Source: Pseudomonas sp. G.S.17
GTDB lineage: Bacteria; Pseudomonadota; Gammaproteobacteria; Pseudomonadales; Pseudomonadaceae
Direction of reading: 5' to 3'
DNA: 64,000 nt
Assembly (NCBI RefSeq): GCF_038096165.1
Contig: NZ_CP151076.1
Span: forward strand, 2,911,501 to 2,975,500
A program made the position numbers and the translations under genes. The notes below the pieces were generated by a model. That model did no database searches. It was not told where the DNA came from and was given only the letters and a program-made list of their open reading frames with translations. Positions 60,970 through 64,000 of the stretch are shown piece by piece (within the stretch, counting starts at the first letter, position 1; every line of letters begins with the position of its first letter).

Positions 60970-62496
60970 ATGACTTCCTTGCCCAACCTCGACCAAATGA
61001 CCCCCGACCAGCTGCGCGCTCTCGCTGCGCAGTTGCTGTCGAAGGTCGACACCATGGGCAGAAAGAGCCACCGCGATGACACCATCATCGAGCAGTTGAC
61101 CCACGAGATCGCACTCCTCAAGCGGCACCGGTTTGCCAAGCGCAGCGAGCAGATCAGTCCTGAGCAAGGCAGCTTGCTCGACGATCTGCTTAACATCGAT
61201 CTTGAGGCTATCGACGCCGAGCTGACGGCACTGCTTCCGGCTCCAGTTCCAGCAGAGGCGCGCCAAAAGCCGAAGCGCGCGCCGTTGCCGCCACAGTTTC
61301 CACGCACCGTCATTCATCATGAGCCAGAAAACACTCAGTGCTCCTGCGGTTGCCAGCTCCAGCGCATCGGCGAGGACGTCAGCGAGAAGCTCGATTACAC
61401 GCCAGGCGTGTTCACCGTCGAACAACACGTGCGTGGAAAGTGGGCCTGCCGTCAGTGCGAAACACTGATCCAGGCGCCGGTACCGGCCCAGGTGATCGAC
61501 AAGGGCATCCCAACCGCAGGCCTGCTGGCTCACGTGATGGTGGCAAAGTTTGCTGACCACTTGCCGCTGTATCGGCAGGAGAAAATTTTCGGGCGCGCCG
61601 GTCTAGCGATCCCGCGCTCGACACTGGCGCAATGGGTTGGGCAGACCGGTGTGCAGCTTCAACCGTTGGTTGATGCCTTGCGAGAAGCTGTCTTGGCACA
61701 GCGAGTCGTGCATGCCGACGAGACGCCGGTGCAAATGCTTGCGCCCGGACAGAAGAAAACTCACCGTGCTTATGTCTGGGCTTACTGCACCACACCGTTC
61801 TCGGCAATTAAAGCTGTGGTTTATGACTTCAGCCCGAGCCGGGCCGGTGAGCATGCGCGTAACTTCCTCGGCACGTGGAACGGCAAGCTGGTGTGCGATG
61901 ACTTTGCTGGCTACAAAGCAGGCTTCGAGAAGGGCATGACCGAAATCGGCTGCATGGCCCACGCCCGCCGTAAGTTTTTCGATCTGCACGTGGCCAATAA
62001 AAGCCAGTTGGCAGAGCAGGCGCTGCACTCGATTGGCGGCTTGTACGAGGTAGAACGCCAAGCGCGAGACATGAGTGACGAGGATCGTTGGCGAATCCGG
62101 CAAGAAAAAGCAGCACCATTGGCGAAAGCACTGCACGACTGGATGTTGACCCAGCGCGATCTTGTGCCTAACGGCTCAGCAACAGCCAAAGCCCTGGATT
62201 ACAGCCTTAAACGCTGGGTAGCGCTGACGCGCTACCTGGAAGATGGGTCTGTACCCATAGACAACAACGCAGTCGAAAACCAGATTCGGCCGTGGGCACT
62301 TGGGCGTTCCAACTGGTTGTTTGCCGGGTCGCTTCGCAGCGGCAAGCGGGCGGCGGCGATCATGAGCTTGATCCAATCGGCGCGCATGAATGGGCACGAT
62401 CCATATGCCTATCTTAAAGATGTGCTGGCGCGGTTGCCGACGCAGCGAGCGAGTGAGATTGAGCAACTGCTGCCGCATCGGTGGGTATCTGCCTAA
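60970..62496 (+). CDS. tnpC: IS66-family transposase TnpC
   Basis: A 508-aa DDE transposase, full length for the family. N-terminal coiled/leucine-zipper region (HEIALLKRHRFAKRSEQ), a zinc-binding CSCGC...CRQCE segment, the catalytic core with HADETPVQML, VCDDFAGYKAGF, and the C-terminal NNAVENQIRPWALGR-type block. No frameshift is seen, so the element is probably still active. Confidence 0.92.
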   Translation: MTSLPNLDQMTPDQLRALAAQLLSKVDTMGRKSHRDDTIIEQLTHEIALLKRHRFAKRSEQISPEQGSLLDDLLNIDLEAIDAELTALLPAPVPAEARQKPKRAPLPPQFPRTVIHHEPENTQCSCGCQLQRIGEDVSEKLDYTPGVFTVEQHVRGKWACRQCETLIQAPVPAQVIDKGIPTAGLLAHVMVAKFADHLPLYRQEKIFGRAGLAIPRSTLAQWVGQTGVQLQPLVDALREAVLAQRVVHADETPVQMLAPGQKKTHRAYVWAYCTTPFSAIKAVVYDFSPSRAGEHARNFLGTWNGKLVCDDFAGYKAGFEKGMTEIGCMAHARRKFFDLHVANKSQLAEQALHSIGGLYEVERQARDMSDEDRWRIRQEKAAPLAKALHDWMLTQRDLVPNGSATAKALDYSLKRWVALTRYLEDGSVPIDNNAVENQIRPWALGRSNWLFAGSLRSGKRAAAIMSLIQSARMNGHDPYAYLKDVLARLPTQRASEIEQLLPHRWVSA

Positions 62497-62523
62497 GTCG
62501 TGCAAGGTGACTTCGGCGGACGC

Positions 62524-64000
62524 TTACTTTGTTGGATCTGGAAGTGGCTGCGCGCTAGACTTTTTAGGGCCTGCCAGTGCCGGCTTCGAGGGAGGGTGTG
62601 GCTCACCCGACTCATGCAGTGCCTTTTTATAGGCGGAGGCAGCCCCTGCATTCATTCGGTCTTTAGGCGTTTCTATAATTTCTTCTTGGGACGCATGGAG
62701 TGACTGCGCTTTTTTCGCCTGATACTCCAGGAATGCTACGACAGGATCGTCTGAGTGTGCCAAGATAAGGAGACGAGCTCGTACCAGTTTATTGATAGCC
62801 TTTCTGGTGCGACGAGTGTGTTTGGTCTTTTCCCACCCACCCGTGGCGGTCAATGTCCCAAGTGGTGATCCATCTTGCAGAAATGCTTCAACAGATCTCA
62901 TATCGCTCTCATCGATTTCGACGGTTAGAGTTTCACCTATGAGCCAGGCTGAATGCGAAAGGAGTTCACTTTTATACCTAACCCGATCGATTTGAATGTA
63001 CCCCCTAACCCCCCTGCTCGGATAGCCGACGACCTTCACTCGTGCAACCGTCTTTTTGAATGCTATTGATGGGAGGACTGTTGCAATAGGGCTTCGAGGG
63101 ATGTAGCTACCATTATCGCGCCCCAGATACTGGCCAATCATATCTAATGGACTCAACCCTCCTTTGCCTTCAGAAGGTAGGCCGTTCGCCACTGCGTGAT
63201 GGTGATACAACAATTCCTCAACTTCGTCTGCTTCGATCCGGTACACAGCTGCAGCCTTGATACCCGCCGCACCCTCGCCAGGTTTTGAACTGGCGCGATT
63301 GGGCATCCGCGTCATAGCAGCAGCCACTTCTCTGAACGCACGCTCAACATTGGGCCTGCGTTCAAATTTTGCCGGCGCACCATAGCATAATGAAACCCCG
63401 AGCAGCTTCCTAAGTTCGGATGAGACAACGCTCGCTTGATGCGCTAACGCATTGTCAAAAAATATACAGCTAGGCAAAGAGCCTACCAAAGCTTGGAATT
63501 TCTCGGTGGGGTAGCCGGCTCTGTCGGGAAGGGTTAGATTTAAATTGTTAGTGCGTGGTTTCGGTAGCACACTCCTCAAGGACTCTGTAACGATATCAAC
63601 AATATCTTGAGAGTTAACCTCTGGGCTGTATACCACCTTCATCCACCATGCGGCAGAGGTTGCCTTTTCAACAATCGCGATCAAGTTGATTCTCTTAATT
63701 GGCACATATGTCAAAAAACCCGCACTATTTCTCATCCCCACGACGAAATGGGCATCAATTTTATGCGAATCAATTTCAAAAACGTCTAGAAAGCCATCTA
63801 GTTTTAGAAAAGAGTCAATGCCACGTCCTACTGCCAATTGCGCAATCGCCTCGGTACTTCCTGATATCATCGTGAAGGCGTCAAAATATCGGAGCTTAAT
63901 CGCCTTCAGAAAATTTGCCACAGTTCGATAGCCCTGATATTCCATATTCAGTGGCCACTCATTCTTAGAATGTCCTTCTGCTTCTAAAAAATCATGAAAA
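62524..64000 (-). CDS. tniA: TniA/TnsB-type transposase, C-terminus cut by IS66, N-terminus beyond window
   Basis: The frame is open to the right edge and stops at a TAA supplied by the IS66 end. DDE residues are visible in FEIDSHKIDA, FFDNALAHQA and NVERAFREV. Joining the two flanks across the IS with one copy of the duplication restores the native tail: ...DPTK continues as SYDSVVPETALNIRNLFK then TAG. The insertion therefore removed only the last 18 residues. In TnsB proteins the extreme C-terminus contacts TnsC, so activity may be impaired although the catalytic core is intact. Confidence 0.85.
   Translation of the reverse strand, partial: FHDFLEAEGHSKNEWPLNMEYQGYRTVANFLKAIKLRYFDAFTMISGSTEAIAQLAVGRGIDSFLKLDGFLDVFEIDSHKIDAHFVVGMRNSAGFLTYVPIKRINLIAIVEKATSAAWWMKVVYSPEVNSQDIVDIVTESLRSVLPKPRTNNLNLTLPDRAGYPTEKFQALVGSLPSCIFFDNALAHQASVVSSELRKLLGVSLCYGAPAKFERRPNVERAFREVAAAMTRMPNRASSKPGEGAAGIKAAAVYRIEADEVEELLYHHHAVANGLPSEGKGGLSPLDMIGQYLGRDNGSYIPRSPIATVLPSIAFKKTVARVKVVGYPSRGVRGYIQIDRVRYKSELLSHSAWLIGETLTVEIDESDMRSVEAFLQDGSPLGTLTATGGWEKTKHTRRTRKAINKLVRARLLILAHSDDPVVAFLEYQAKKAQSLHASQEEIIETPKDRMNAGAASAYKKALHESGEPHPPSKPALAGPKKSSAQPLPDPTK

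Larger units (their letters stand above)
60152..62527 (+). mobile_element. IS66-family insertion sequence, 2376 bp
   Basis: Ends are imperfect inverted repeats: GTAACCGTCCGGCGAAGTCA at the left and the complement of the right end GTAAGCGTCCGCCGAAGTCA. Three ORFs (tnpA, tnpB, tnpC) have the IS66 order with an ATGA overlap between the first two. The 8-bp TTTGTTGG duplication on both sides shows a clean, probably recent insertion. It splits the tni operon and adds a stop that shortens TniA. Confidence 0.92.
60144..62535. repeat. 8-bp target-site duplication flanking the IS66-family element
   Basis: TTTGTTGG occurs directly left (60144-60151) and directly right (62528-62535) of the insertion sequence. 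Eight-base duplications are characteristic of IS66-family transposition and fix the element ends exactly. Confidence 0.9.
57581..64000 (-). mobile_element. Tn5053/Tn7-like transposition module (tniA-tniB-tniQ), interrupted by IS66
   Basis: Gene order A-B-Q on one strand with overlapping B/Q genes, DDE transposase, AAA regulator and zinc-finger TniQ. No resolvase (tniR) was seen within the window to the left. The transposon ends were not identified: one lies beyond 64000 and the other was not recognised near 56.7-57.6 kb. Nearby defence genes might be its cargo, but this is not shown. Confidence 0.75.

Noticed and set aside
1..64000. tRNA or rRNA genes, retrons or CRISPR arrays anywhere in the window
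   Set aside because: No cloverleaf-like segments, reverse transcriptase motifs, rRNA sequence or repeat-spacer arrays were recognised by eye; a tRNA or Rfam scan would be needed to exclude short RNAs.

Overview
The window looks like accessory DNA from a Pseudomonas chromosome (putida/fluorescens type). The evidence is a Pf-like filamentous prophage, a canonical gammaproteobacterial dif site beside it, Pseudomonas-style small proteins, moderately GC-rich coding and typical Shine-Dalgarno sequences. All functional calls are by-eye readings of motifs; no database search was possible.

Layout. (1) 0.4-7.1 kb: a compact filamentous (Inoviridae) prophage with a leftward XRE repressor and a rightward block of rolling-circle replication protein, small proteins, ssDNA-binding protein, coat proteins, terminator, adsorption protein, DUF2523/gVI-like protein and Zot/gI. 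No integrase is present, and a 28-bp dif site (7120-7147) follows zot, which suggests Xer-dependent integration. (2) 7.2-18.1 kb: a run of mostly leftward accessory genes: a Shedu-like candidate, a DUF4062 protein, an ImmA/IrrE protease, a HEPN/RES-type protein, and a Gabija-type pair (OLD nuclease plus UvrD-like helicase). (3) 18.5-23.6 kb: more ordinary genes: MFS efflux, a frameshifted paralogue of the 10.3-kb gene, nitroreductase, small DUF protein, methyltransferase, HAD hydrolase. (4) 24.5-35.3 kb: a PIN plus HEPN-like pair, a KfrA-type protein divergent from a tyrosine recombinase, an AT-rich orphan gene, a tightly coupled three-gene operon (MazG-like, GHKL ATPase, 731-aa protein), and a second, 5'-truncated copy of the recombinase. 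(5) 35.3-51.8 kb: a KAP P-loop NTPase with membrane segments and a downstream gene, a second Gabija-like pair, a PD-(D/E)XK-type protein, an HNH-type protein, and a scarred stretch with a glycosidase fragment. (6) 51.9-56.7 kb: a cluster of small, mutually similar proteins coupled to a metallophosphoesterase, with an ApeA-like HEPN protein embedded. (7) 57.6-64 kb: a TniQ-TniB-TniA (Tn5053/Tn7-like) transposition module split by a precisely delimited IS66-family element with an 8-bp target duplication.

Taken together the window reads as an anti-phage defence and mobile-element hotspot beside the chromosome terminus (dif). The best candidates for an undescribed system are the MazG/GHKL/731-aa operon (29.8-33.6 kb) and the metallophosphoesterase plus small-paralogue array (51.9-56.7 kb).
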